Below, piece after piece: positions 27,621-34,664 of a stretch of DNA of 41,301 nucleotides. Position numbers and translations under genes: made by a program. Numbering within the stretch: the first letter of the stretch is position 1; the number at the start of each line of letters is the position of its first letter. The DNA lies in contig NZ_KB892792.1 in the NCBI RefSeq assembly GCF_000373925.1, positions 1-41,301 on the forward strand, written 5' to 3'. The DNA comes from Actinopolymorpha alba DSM 45243. Lineage in GTDB: Bacteria > Actinomycetota > Actinomycetes > Propionibacteriales > Actinopolymorphaceae. The notes beneath the pieces were generated by a model. The model saw only the letters and a program-made list of their open reading frames with translations. It was not told where the DNA came from and did no database searches.

Positions 27621-28587
27621 CGGGAACCTCCATCTCCGTTGTCGCGCTGGCCTGTGCCTGGTGGTGGCTGTCGTCGCCGAACGGTCGTCCGGCGTACCGT
27701 AGATAGACGTCATCGAGGGAGGGGCGGGAGATCGTCACCGACGTGACTGCCACGCCGGCGGACTCCAGAGCGGCGAGCACGCCGGGCACGGCACTCGCGC
27801 CATGGTCGACCCGGGCGCGCACGGTCGTACCCTCCACCACGATCTCGCGGACCCCGCCGAGCCGCACGAGTGTCGTACGAACGTGATCGTCAACCCCGGC
27901 TTGCGTGAGCTCGACCTGGATCGCGTCACCGCGGAGCTCACTCTTGAGATCGTTGGGGCTTCCCTGCGCGACCAACCGGCCGTGGTCGATGATCGCCAGT
28001 TGGCTTGCGAGTTGGTCGGCCTCGTCGAGGTAGTGGGTGGTGAGCAGGATGGTGACGTCCTCGTCGGCGGCCAGCCGTGAGATCTCGCTCCACATGCTTG
28101 CGCGTGCCTCAGGGTCCAGCCCGGTGGTTGGCTCGTCCAGGAACAACACCTTCGGCCGATGGATCAGTCCGAGCGCCACGTCAAGCTTGCGTTGCATCCC
28201 GCCGGAGTAGCCGCGGGCCTGCCGGCTGGCGACCTTGCCCAACCCGAAATGGTCAAGCAGGGCTTGGCTTCGGGACCTGAGCTCGCGATGGGGTACGCCG
28301 TAAAGGCGGCCTTGCAGGTGGAGGTTCTCCCGTGCGGTCGCCTCGGGGTCGAACTGCGGCTTCTGGGAAACGTAACCGATCAGCCGGCGGACCTGGTCGG
28401 GTTGTTGGAGTACGTCGATGCCGGCCACCTCGGCTGACCCGCTGTCGGGGCGGGAGAGCGTGGTGAGGATCTTGACGGTGGTGGACTTTCCGGCGCCGTT
28501 CGGGCCGAGCAGGCCGAAGATCGTGCCGGTCTCGACCGTGAAGCTGATGCCGGCCAGAGCCCGGACCTTGCCGGCGTAGGTTTTCAC
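27613..28587 (-). CDS. ABC exporter ATPase (DrrA-like), 5' end frameshifted
   Basis: The nucleotide-binding subunit has Walker A LLGPNGAGKSTT, the Q-loop in VSQKPQFD, signature YSGGMQRKLD, Walker B VLFLDEPTTGLDPEARA and switch His in LLTTHYLDEADQLA. A DrrA-type C-terminal domain follows. From GTG 28587 it gives 324 residues, but that start cuts into the first strand (PPAIHLRDLVKTY lies upstream in frame). The natural start is probably ATG 28667 (after GGGAAGG), which is out of frame by one base and stops at the GTGAAA region. So a 1-nt indel, or an assembly error, lies between about 28610 and 28667. PadR (28908) is upstream on the same strand. Confidence 0.85.
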   Translation of the reverse strand: MKTYAGKVRALAGISFTVETGTIFGLLGPNGAGKSTTVKILTTLSRPDSGSAEVAGIDVLQQPDQVRRLIGYVSQKPQFDPEATARENLHLQGRLYGVPHRELRSRSQALLDHFGLGKVASRQARGYSGGMQRKLDVALGLIHRPKVLFLDEPTTGLDPEARASMWSEISRLAADEDVTILLTTHYLDEADQLASQLAIIDHGRLVAQGSPNDLKSELRGDAIQVELTQAGVDDHVRTTLVRLGGVREIVVEGTTVRARVDHGASAVPGVLAALESAGVAVTSVTISRPSLDDVYLRYAGRPFGDDSHHQAQASATTEMEVPGE

Positions 28588-28853
28588 GAGGTCGCGGAGG
28601 TGGATGGCGGGCGGGAGCCTGGCGCCGCGTCGCGCGGGGACGCCAGGAGACCCGGGTGGTTGGACATGGTGGGTGAACCTTCCCGTGGTTTCGGTAGGGA
28701 TGGTCCGTCCCGCGCATCGGCGGCCTCGCCGGTGAAGCGTCCGGCCGCGAAGGTGGCGCCGATGCCAACCGGGTGCCGGGCGTTCTACAGTGACAGTGCG
28801 TTCTTCGGGTCGCGAGGTTCCTTTTGCGGGGAGCGGACCGATCTGGGGATCCT

Positions 28854-28889
28854 GGCCTCGGCTGGGTGTTGCCGCACCCGGCCGAGGCC
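28854..28889. terminator. 15-bp hairpin downstream of padR-type gene
   Basis: GGCCTCGGCTGGGTG (28854-28868), loop TTGCCG, and CACCCGGCCGAGGCC (28875-28889) form a 15-bp stem with one T-G wobble. It begins 19 bases after the PadR stop on the minus strand and separates PadR from the exporter ATPase. A TCTTTG tail is on the plus side only, so on the minus strand it may act as an attenuator or RNA processing site rather than a full stop. Confidence 0.6.
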
Positions 28890-28907
28890 TCTTTGTATGT
28901 CGTACGC

Positions 28908-29609
28908 CTACGTGGCTTTCCTTGCGTTCGCCTTCCTGGGCGGTCGGGGCGTCTGGGAGGCTGGATCGCCTTCTGGTGCAGGGTTTTCGCCGCTGGTAAG
29001 CCGAGCATCGGAGTCGGCGTCGGTCGTATGGAACCTTCGCCACTCCCCGATGCCCTCCAGCGAACCGTCCCGGATGTCGCGGACAAGTCGGCGGGTCCAC
29101 GCCAGGTCAGTCTCGAGGTGGGCGCGGACGTAGTCCCATTCGATCCAGTACAGCCGGGGGAGGTCCGCCCCGCCGGGACCAAGGACCGCGTCGGAGGCGG
29201 CGAGCGTCTCCTCGAGGTGCTCGCAGCGCCGCTCCAGAAGGTTCGCCACCTCGTCTGGCGGCAGACCCGGCAGCAGGGAGAGTCCGGCCTCGAACTGCGT
29301 GTACTCCTTGACCGGCGTACTCAGAAGTTCGGCGAGCCAGTCCTCGAACTCCGCCTGGCCGGCGGGGGTCGCGCGGTAGATCGTGCGTTCAGGCCGCTGC
29401 CCTTCGCGAACCGTCTCCTGGCTCTCGATCAGGCCATGGGTCATGAGCTTGTCGACGACCGAATAGAGGGAACCGTAGTTGAGCCTGATGCTGCCCTCCT
29501 TGTTGCGCTGCCGCAGTGTCCGGGACATCTCGTAGGGATGCATCGGCCGCTCGCGGAGGAGCGAGAGCACCGCGAGCGCCAGAGGGTTGGAGACCTTGCG
29601 TCGCGTCAT
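28908..29609 (-). CDS. PadR-family regulator of the ABC exporter
   Basis: A 233-residue regulator. The winged helix is at residues ~5-80 (LALAVLSLLRERPMHPYEMS, LNYGSLYSVVDKLMTHGLI, REGQRPERTIY). The C-terminal helical domain (~95-190) is of the Vir_act_alpha_C type. A ~35-residue Pro/Ala-rich tail is extra. PadR proteins of this layout repress adjacent multidrug exporters and release on binding the drug. The DrrAB-like genes lie 240 bases downstream on the same strand, and its own promoter carries a perfect inverted repeat. It is similar to the second PadR at 35903. Confidence 0.92.
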   Translation of the reverse strand: MTRRKVSNPLALAVLSLLRERPMHPYEMSRTLRQRNKEGSIRLNYGSLYSVVDKLMTHGLIESQETVREGQRPERTIYRATPAGQAEFEDWLAELLSTPVKEYTQFEAGLSLLPGLPPDEVANLLERRCEHLEETLAASDAVLGPGGADLPRLYWIEWDYVRAHLETDLAWTRRLVRDIRDGSLEGIGEWRRFHTTDADSDARLTSGENPAPEGDPASQTPRPPRKANARKAT

Positions 29610-29668
29610 GCTTCCGCTCCACGTTCCGGCTCGAAGGGGTGGTTCCCCGGTTCAACGACCGTTCTTGA

Positions 29669-29715
29669 CTCGAATACTCTACGTCGAGTATTCGAGTGTG
29701 GATATAACTTGTCAA
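29669..29715 (-). promoter_or_regulatory. PadR promoter with perfect inverted-repeat operator
   Basis: On the minus strand, TTGACA (29715-29710), a 17-base spacer and AATACT (29692-29687) make a near-consensus sigma70-type promoter. The -10 lies inside a perfect 11-bp inverted repeat, CTCGAATACTC at 29669-29679 and GAGTATTCGAG at 29686-29696, with 6 bases between. A regulator bound here would block RNA polymerase. PadR autoregulation is the obvious reading. Confidence 0.85.
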
Positions 29716-29728
29716 CCCGATCCACCCG

Positions 29729-30043
29729 TTGAGCCTGGTAGCGTCGCGCTGGGATCTGATCTGGGCCCTGGCCTGCCTCCAACCATTCGGTCCAGACATT
29801 GCCGCGGCTGAGCCACTACTGGATCACCTCGGCTGGTCGGCCGCCGAGCGAGCCGAACTCGCGGCTGGGCTGACCCGGCTGCTGTCGGATCCGGCAACGC
29901 CGGAGGAGTGGGTCGCCCACGACGCGGTGGCGCTCGGCCGCGGGCTACCGGTCGGGTCGTGGATCACTCCGATGGGAGTTCGTTCGGCGGGTGATCGGGA
30001 GGCCGTGCCGCCTCGGTCAGAAGGTAGCCCCACGGCCGCCCGG
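29729..30043 (+). CDS. Hypothetical protein fragment
   Basis: An open frame starting at TTG 29729 without a ribosome site gives ~105 residues (SRWDLIWALACLQPFGPDIA, then AAERAELAAGLTRLLSDPAT) before it runs into the kinase-like remnant in the same frame (stop at 30169). Its amino-acid pattern is protein-like, but I do not recognise a family. It may be the tail of a gene whose 5' part was lost next to the PadR promoter. Confidence 0.3.
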
Positions 30044-30541
30044 CAGACCGTCATCTGCGATCTGGCCGACCGGGTGATGGAACTCCTGAGGTGTAGGCGG
30101 GATCGGAGCGGTCTGGGATCGGGCCGCGTTGCGGCGGGAACTTCTGCATCCGCTCGGCCCAGGCGGTGACCGACTGGTGCGCACAGGCTCTTGGGATGGG
30201 TGGACTCGCCGCTCGCTGCTTGACCGGCCGCGGCTTGCCGTACCGGACCGCTCGGTCGCAGTGGTCGACGGTGCCATGCTGCTCGCCGAGCCGGAACTGG
30301 ACGGTCTCTGGGATCTGCGGATCTGGGTGTACGCCGCTACAAACCTTCGACGCGAACGCATGGTCATCCGGGACGCTCTGTGGGCTGACGACCCAAACCC
30401 TGACGCTCTGCGTCGCCAATTCGACTCCCGCTATCGGCCCGACGAAGACGCCTATGAGCGCGCCCGCCGCCCGGACCAGACGGCGAGCTGGTCTGGATCC
30501 AGGTCGAGCATCCAGACAACCCAGGCTGGTTCAACCGCTGA
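30044..30541 (+). pseudogene. Uridine-kinase-like pseudogene without P-loop
   Basis: Three pieces in different frames line up with actinobacterial uridine-kinase-like P-loop proteins. First, VICDLADRVMELLR (about 30050-30091), normally followed by the P-loop. Then LRRELLHPLGPGGDR through VVDGAMLLAEPELDGLWDLR and FDSRYRPDEDAY (about 30129-30478). Then GELVWIQVEHPDNPGWFNR to TGA at 30539-30541. The part with the Walker A motif is deleted and two frame changes exist. The 3' end overlaps the alpha/beta hydrolase gene by 11 bases. Confidence 0.65.
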
Positions 30542-31325
30542 AGAAGCTCGTCAGGATTGGTGCCATCGCTTTCGCGTCTACCATGTGTGTCTGGCCCTCG
30601 ACGACGAGTTGGTGGGCGTGCGGGATGCTCGCGGTGATAGCGTCCGCGGCCCGGGGGAAGAAGTCTGACCCGAGCCCACTGGTGTGCGGGTCGTACCCTC
30701 CGCCGATGGCGACGAGGGTCGGCTGGGTGATGGTGGCGAGTCGAGCGACTGGCGGCGGCCCTAAGGTACCGAAGCCGCGCGACAGCGTGTGCGCGAGGTC
30801 TTCGAGAGCGGGCCACATCGGCGATGCCGCGGCACCTGCGATGTCCTCCTCGGATCCGCCTGCGGTACGCATGAACAGGCGAAGCGCGTCACCTCGACGG
30901 CCGTCCGCGAGCAGCGCGTCCAGCTCGTCGAAGTAGGCCTTCTGGCGTTGCGGCGCGTCATCGGCGGTGTTGTACGGCACCTCGTAGACAGCGAGCCGGG
31001 TGATCGATGCTCCAGCGGCAGCCGCTTCCAATGCCAGTCCTCCGCCTGCCGACACGCCGTACACGTGCGCGGACCCTCCGGCCAGCGCGATGACTGCGTC
31101 GAGATCCTCCAGCTCGCGCTCCATCGACCACGGCGGTGTGTCACCGCTCTTGCCCGTGCCACGCCGGGCGTAGTTGTAGACGGTGAAGTCCTTGGACAGT
31201 TCCACGGCCAGGGGCGCGTTCTCTGACCCGTCGTCCAGGCCACCGGCGACCAGGATGACCGCCGGGCCGGCTCCCTGACAGGTGTAGTCGATGAGCGTGC
31301 CATCAGCGGACGCAACGTTGCTCAT
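30531..31325 (-). CDS. Alpha/beta hydrolase
   Basis: A 264-residue cytosolic hydrolase. Motifs: oxyanion region LVAGGLDDGS, RRGTGKSGDTPPW, nucleophile elbow VYGVSAGGGLAL, and final GQTHMVDAKAMAP with the catalytic His. The fold family covers esterases, haloperoxidase-like and lactonase-type enzymes, so the substrate is open. ATG 31325 has GAGGAGGGA upstream. It is divergent from the HxlR regulator, which probably controls it. Confidence 0.9.
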   Translation of the reverse strand: MSNVASADGTLIDYTCQGAGPAVILVAGGLDDGSENAPLAVELSKDFTVYNYARRGTGKSGDTPPWSMERELEDLDAVIALAGGSAHVYGVSAGGGLALEAAAAGASITRLAVYEVPYNTADDAPQRQKAYFDELDALLADGRRGDALRLFMRTAGGSEEDIAGAAASPMWPALEDLAHTLSRGFGTLGPPPVARLATITQPTLVAIGGGYDPHTSGLGSDFFPRAADAITASIPHAHQLVVEGQTHMVDAKAMAPILTSFFSG

Positions 31326-31392
31326 GTGGCAGTCCCTCCTCGGTGTGGCTCATAGTCGTTGACCGTAGACCATCGCGGTTAGGTTTCACAAC

Positions 31393-31404
31393 CATGAAGT
31401 CATG
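31393..31404. promoter_or_regulatory. Candidate operator between hydrolase and HxlR gene
   Basis: CATGAAGTCATG is a 12-base near-palindrome (two 5-base arms CATGA/TCATG around AG) in the 109-base divergent gap, 31 bases before the regulator start. It is short and could arise by chance; its location is the main argument. Confidence 0.35.
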
Positions 31405-31434
31405 TTGTCTAACTAATGGGGTAGCCTGCGTTGT

Positions 31435-32106
31435 GTGGAAGCTCGGCGTAGTTATGGCGAAGGGTGCGCTGCGGCGCACGCGTTGGATCTTGTTGGCGAG
31501 CGTTGGGCGTTGCTGGTCGTGCGTGAGCTGCTGCTCGGCCCGAAGCGCTTCGCGGATTTGCGAGTCGGGATCCACCGGATCAGCGGCAATCTGTTGGCGC
31601 AGCGCCTGCGTGAGCTCGAAAACGCCGGGGTGCTGCGGCGACGAACGATGCCGCCGCCGGTCGGCGCCCAGGTGTACGAGCTGACCGAATGGGGCAGGCA
31701 GCTTGAGCCGCTCCTTGTCCACCTCGGCCGCTGGGGTAGCCGTTCACCGGTTTTGCCGATTGGCGCACCCATGAGCGTCGACTCGCAGGTCCTCGCCCTC
31801 AAGTCCCTGTTCGACCCGGACGCGGCAGGGGACCTCGCCCTGGACGCGGAGCTGCAGCTGGGGGCAGACGTCTTCCACATCCATGTTCATGAAGGCCGGA
31901 TGGGCCTGAGCCGGGGAGCACCGAACCAGCCGTCGGCCGTGATTCGCACCAGCCGCGAGGTCTGGGCGGCACTGATCTTCGACCGGCTACCCCTCGCCGA
32001 CGCCCTTCACGCAGGCGCCGTGCACCTCGACGGTGACCAGCACATCGTCGAACGTCTCATCGGTTGCGTCGGGCCACCGGCCACAGCGTGCCAAGGGTCG
32101 CCGTGA
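31435..32106 (+). CDS. HxlR-family regulator fused to SCP2-like domain
   Basis: A 223-residue protein. Residues ~5-100 form the HxlR winged helix (GCAAAHALDLVGERWALLVV, LLLGPKRFADL, GNLLAQRLRELENAGVLRRR). Residues ~115-215 resemble the SCP2 sterol-carrier or alkylsulfatase C-terminal fold (LDAELQLGADVFHIHVHEGR then ADALHAGAVHLDGDQ), which would bind a lipophilic effector. GTG 31435 starts a typical HxlR N-terminus. It is divergent from the hydrolase and 15 bases from the convergent gene at 32122. Confidence 0.88.
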   Translation: MEARRSYGEGCAAAHALDLVGERWALLVVRELLLGPKRFADLRVGIHRISGNLLAQRLRELENAGVLRRRTMPPPVGAQVYELTEWGRQLEPLLVHLGRWGSRSPVLPIGAPMSVDSQVLALKSLFDPDAAGDLALDAELQLGADVFHIHVHEGRMGLSRGAPNQPSAVIRTSREVWAALIFDRLPLADALHAGAVHLDGDQHIVERLIGCVGPPATACQGSP

Positions 32107-32121
32107 CGGCGCCCGAACGAA

Positions 32122-32745
32122 TCACCGATCAAGTCGTCGTTGGAGGACTGCGGCACCCGGTCCGGTCAGTTCCTGAGCTACGGTCGGGCGCCCGGCAAGC
32201 ACCATGAGGACCGCTTCGGCGGTGCCACGAGCCTCAGGACCCCGGCCGTAGCTCCAGTCGAGATCGGTGGCGATGAGTCGAGTGCCTCGGGCGTGCCAGA
32301 ACCCGCGGAGTGGTGGCGCCTTCGTCGCGAAGGGCAGTGCATAGCGGAGACGTTCGGCGGGGATCGTGCGCTGCAGGCCGAGTGGCCGTCGAATGTCCTG
32401 GTGATGGATCAATGCGTCTACCAGACCGACGCCACCGCTGAACCCGGCTGTGCTGCCAGTGGGTGTCAGATGGCCATGGAGAAAGCCAATCAGTTCAGCT
32501 GGCTGAAGATGCCTGTACTCGGCCATCGCCACATCGTTGAGGCGGCCGAGTCGAAACTTCGCCGTCCGCAGTCGGCGAATGAGGTCGGCCATGTTGTGTT
32601 CCTCGTAGCTGATCATGTGGGAGACGACATCGCGGACCGACCAGCGGCTGCACAAGGTCGGACTATCCCACTGATCCGGGGTGAGCGTCTTCAGGAACGT
32701 TGCCAGATCTGTGCGTTCGGCTCGGGCCATGTCCATCGGGTTCAT
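32122..32745 (-). CDS. Maleylpyruvate isomerase-like mycothiol-dependent protein
   Basis: A 207-residue DinB-fold protein of the TIGR03083 family (maleylpyruvate isomerase, mycothiol-dependent). N-terminal ERTDLATFLKTLTPDQWDSP and TLCSRWSVRDVVSHMISYEE carry the usual W..P..C..W.V.D...H pattern with the first metal His; a second metal site is in GLVDALIHHQDIRRPLG. Family members use mycothiol and a divalent metal for isomerisation or thiol transfer, often detoxification. ATG 32745 starts MNPMDMARAERTDL. It is convergent with the HxlR gene. Confidence 0.9.
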   Translation of the reverse strand: MNPMDMARAERTDLATFLKTLTPDQWDSPTLCSRWSVRDVVSHMISYEEHNMADLIRRLRTAKFRLGRLNDVAMAEYRHLQPAELIGFLHGHLTPTGSTAGFSGGVGLVDALIHHQDIRRPLGLQRTIPAERLRYALPFATKAPPLRGFWHARGTRLIATDLDWSYGRGPEARGTAEAVLMVLAGRPTVAQELTGPGAAVLQRRLDR

Positions 32746-32825
32746 GCTGCGGATTCCCTTCAGGTAACGGCGACAACTGTTCCCAGACGGGCACTACACA
32801 TAATCACGCGATCGTCCGCATGCAT

Positions 32826-32854
32826 AGTACTGCAGCCGTAGATCGTGACCTTGG
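32826..32854 (-). repeat. Inverted remnant of the left-edge transposase 3' end
   Basis: Read on the minus strand, these 29 bases match 237-265 of the window at 27 positions, across the transposase stop codon and a few bases beyond it. The core shared is TCACGATCTACGGCTG. It is a scar from the same IS, opposite in orientation to the next remnant. Confidence 0.7.
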
Positions 32855-32977
32855 CTGAGTTCCCTTGTTGCTAAGGGTTCTGGGGCGTGGCGGGTTGGTG
32901 GGTGGGGGTTGGTGGGAGAGAATGTTGGGCGCGCTGATGGGCCGCGCGAGGTGCATGATGTGGCGGTCTGGGACCAG

Positions 32978-33044
32978 TGGCACACCGAACGCTGGAGCCG
33001 ATACCGGCGACACCAGTATCACGATCTGCGGCTGTAGTTATTAG
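32978..33044 (+). mobile_element. Deleted remnant of the left-edge transposase 3' end
   Basis: Bases 32978-33011 match 160-193 almost exactly (encoding WHTERWSRYRR), then the copy jumps about 40 bases to the final TCACGATCTGCGGCTGTAG (33019-33037; TAG at 33035-33037). So the C-terminus is kept with an internal deletion. The upstream transposase body is absent. The HNH gene ends 3' of it on the other strand (33041). Confidence 0.75.
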
Positions 33045-34390
33045 GTGCGGATGGGGTGTTGGTTGATGTCGATCCAGGGTGGGGGTATGTATTCGGGTCT
33101 GCCGTTTGGTCCCGTGCGGGCTTGCCAGTCGCTGTTGTGGATGAGGTTGTGGTGGGCTCCGCAGAGGAGGACGTCGTTGTTGAGATCGGTGAGGCCTCCG
33201 TCTGCCCAATGGGTTATGTGGTGGGCATCGCACCATTTGGCGGGGCGGTCGCGCGCCGGGAAGTTGCATTCCATGCTGTCGCGGATGCCTAGGGCGTGGC
33301 GTTGGGCGGCGGTGAAGAAGCGGGTCGTACGTCCCAGGTCCAGCACCTGACCTTTGCCGTCGAGAACGGCGGGAATGACGTCGGCATCGCAGGCCAGGAG
33401 TCTCGCGGTTTCAGCCGAGATTTGCTCGCCGCTGTCGAGGGTGGCGTAGCCGATCCCGGTGACGAGTTGGGCCAGTGTCATGGTGATGATGATCTGTGGC
33501 TTCGTCCCACCCCGGGTGGGTGCCTCTCCCGCCGCCAATGTGAGGTCGAGGAGTTCGACGAAGGCGTCGCCCAGTCGGCGGGAGGCGGTGCGGGTGTCGG
33601 GTCCGTTCGCGTCGGTCTTCCGTGGCCGCGCCAGTGGGTCGAGCAGTGCTTTGAGCCGTGCCATCTCATCAACCGGCAGTTGAACGCGGGCGGACTGCAA
33701 ACCTGGGCCGGAGTGGGAGAACGTGATCGATCGCTTCTGCTCCGCCCGCTTCCGCTCTCGTTCCAGTTGCTCGCCCAGCCGCCGTTCGGCATCTTCGGGG
33801 TCGATCGTCTCGTACAGGTGGATCCCCAGCTGCCGTAGCTCTTTCGGGTCGTGCTGGGTCGCCAACTGCAGTAGACGCGCTTCGCCCTCGCGTTTCTGGT
33901 CGTCGCTGATGTCCTTGGGGAGCAGGTTGATCGACTCGCGGATGATCTTGGCGTGAAGCGCCGAGATCCGGCCCGCGGCAAGGGCCTGGCCGGTGGCCTG
34001 AAGGTTGGTCTCCAATGCTTTGGCCAGCTTCACATCCGCGCCGACAGCGGAGGGGTGCAGCTTCAGCTTGTGCCGCAGCCACGCCGCCGTCGATGTGGCA
34101 CCCGCCTGGGAGGCGAGTTCGCGCGTGTCAGCGTCGTGGATGAGCCGCAGCCGCAAGGCCTCAGCCATAGCGACGATCTGGTGCACCTGCTCCAGCCCGT
34201 CAGCAGACTCGGCGTCCGTACGTGACCAGACAGGGGAGTTCAACGCCTGAGCAAGCCCGTCCTGGACCATATCCAGCAACCCACGCAGTGGCTGCGTGGG
34301 TGGGGCGCCAGTCGTGACATCCATAGGTAGAAAGCTATCGGCGACCACCGACAAAACCCCGCCCGAAAGAGCCCATTCGAAGGCTCCCAT
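33041..34390 (-). CDS. DUF222 / HNH endonuclease (13E12 repeat type)
   Basis: A protein of ~449 residues from ATG 34390. The central DUF222 region includes SRTDAESADGLEQVHQIVAM, STAAWLRHKLKLHPSAVGAD and LAAGRISALHAKII. The C-terminal HNH motif is intact: CDAHHITHWADGG, DLNNDVLLCGAHHNLIHN. These multicopy actinobacterial genes behave like mobile or recombining elements; a homing-type nuclease role is suspected, not shown. The start is uncertain: 34390 has no ribosome site, and ATG 34324 (MDVTTG) or ATG 34579 are in frame. Confidence 0.9.
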   Translation of the reverse strand: MGAFEWALSGGVLSVVADSFLPMDVTTGAPPTQPLRGLLDMVQDGLAQALNSPVWSRTDAESADGLEQVHQIVAMAEALRLRLIHDADTRELASQAGATSTAAWLRHKLKLHPSAVGADVKLAKALETNLQATGQALAAGRISALHAKIIRESINLLPKDISDDQKREGEARLLQLATQHDPKELRQLGIHLYETIDPEDAERRLGEQLERERKRAEQKRSITFSHSGPGLQSARVQLPVDEMARLKALLDPLARPRKTDANGPDTRTASRRLGDAFVELLDLTLAAGEAPTRGGTKPQIIITMTLAQLVTGIGYATLDSGEQISAETARLLACDADVIPAVLDGKGQVLDLGRTTRFFTAAQRHALGIRDSMECNFPARDRPAKWCDAHHITHWADGGLTDLNNDVLLCGAHHNLIHNSDWQARTGPNGRPEYIPPPWIDINQHPIRT

Positions 34391-34519
34391 GAATGTAATT
34401 TTGTGTAGCCATGAATTGCTTTCCGTAACCCCTTGTAAAGGTTCACTAAACGATCCACGGTCCCATTGAATAGGCCGCCGCCCAGGTTGACTGATACCCA
34501 AACCAACAACCGAGGTAGG

Positions 34520-34563
34520 CAGTGGAGACTTTTCCGGGTCAGGACACGGAAAAGTCTCCACTG
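34520..34563. repeat. Perfect 17-bp inverted repeat
   Basis: CAGTGGAGACTTTTCCG (34520-34536), 10-base loop GGTCAGGACA, and the exact reverse complement at 34547-34563. There is no U-tract. It lies between the FAD monooxygenase stop (34665) and the HNH gene, both on the minus strand, so it could be a terminator, a MITE-like tip or a recombination site of the HNH element. Confidence 0.8.
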
Positions 34564-34664
34564 TCCCGTTTCGCAGCACACGTCAGAACGCGTTGTGTCG
34601 CCGCTTCTGCTAGAACGTGTACGTACGAGATGCCATCGATTGCCTCCCCGCGCCTCTCTCCGCA

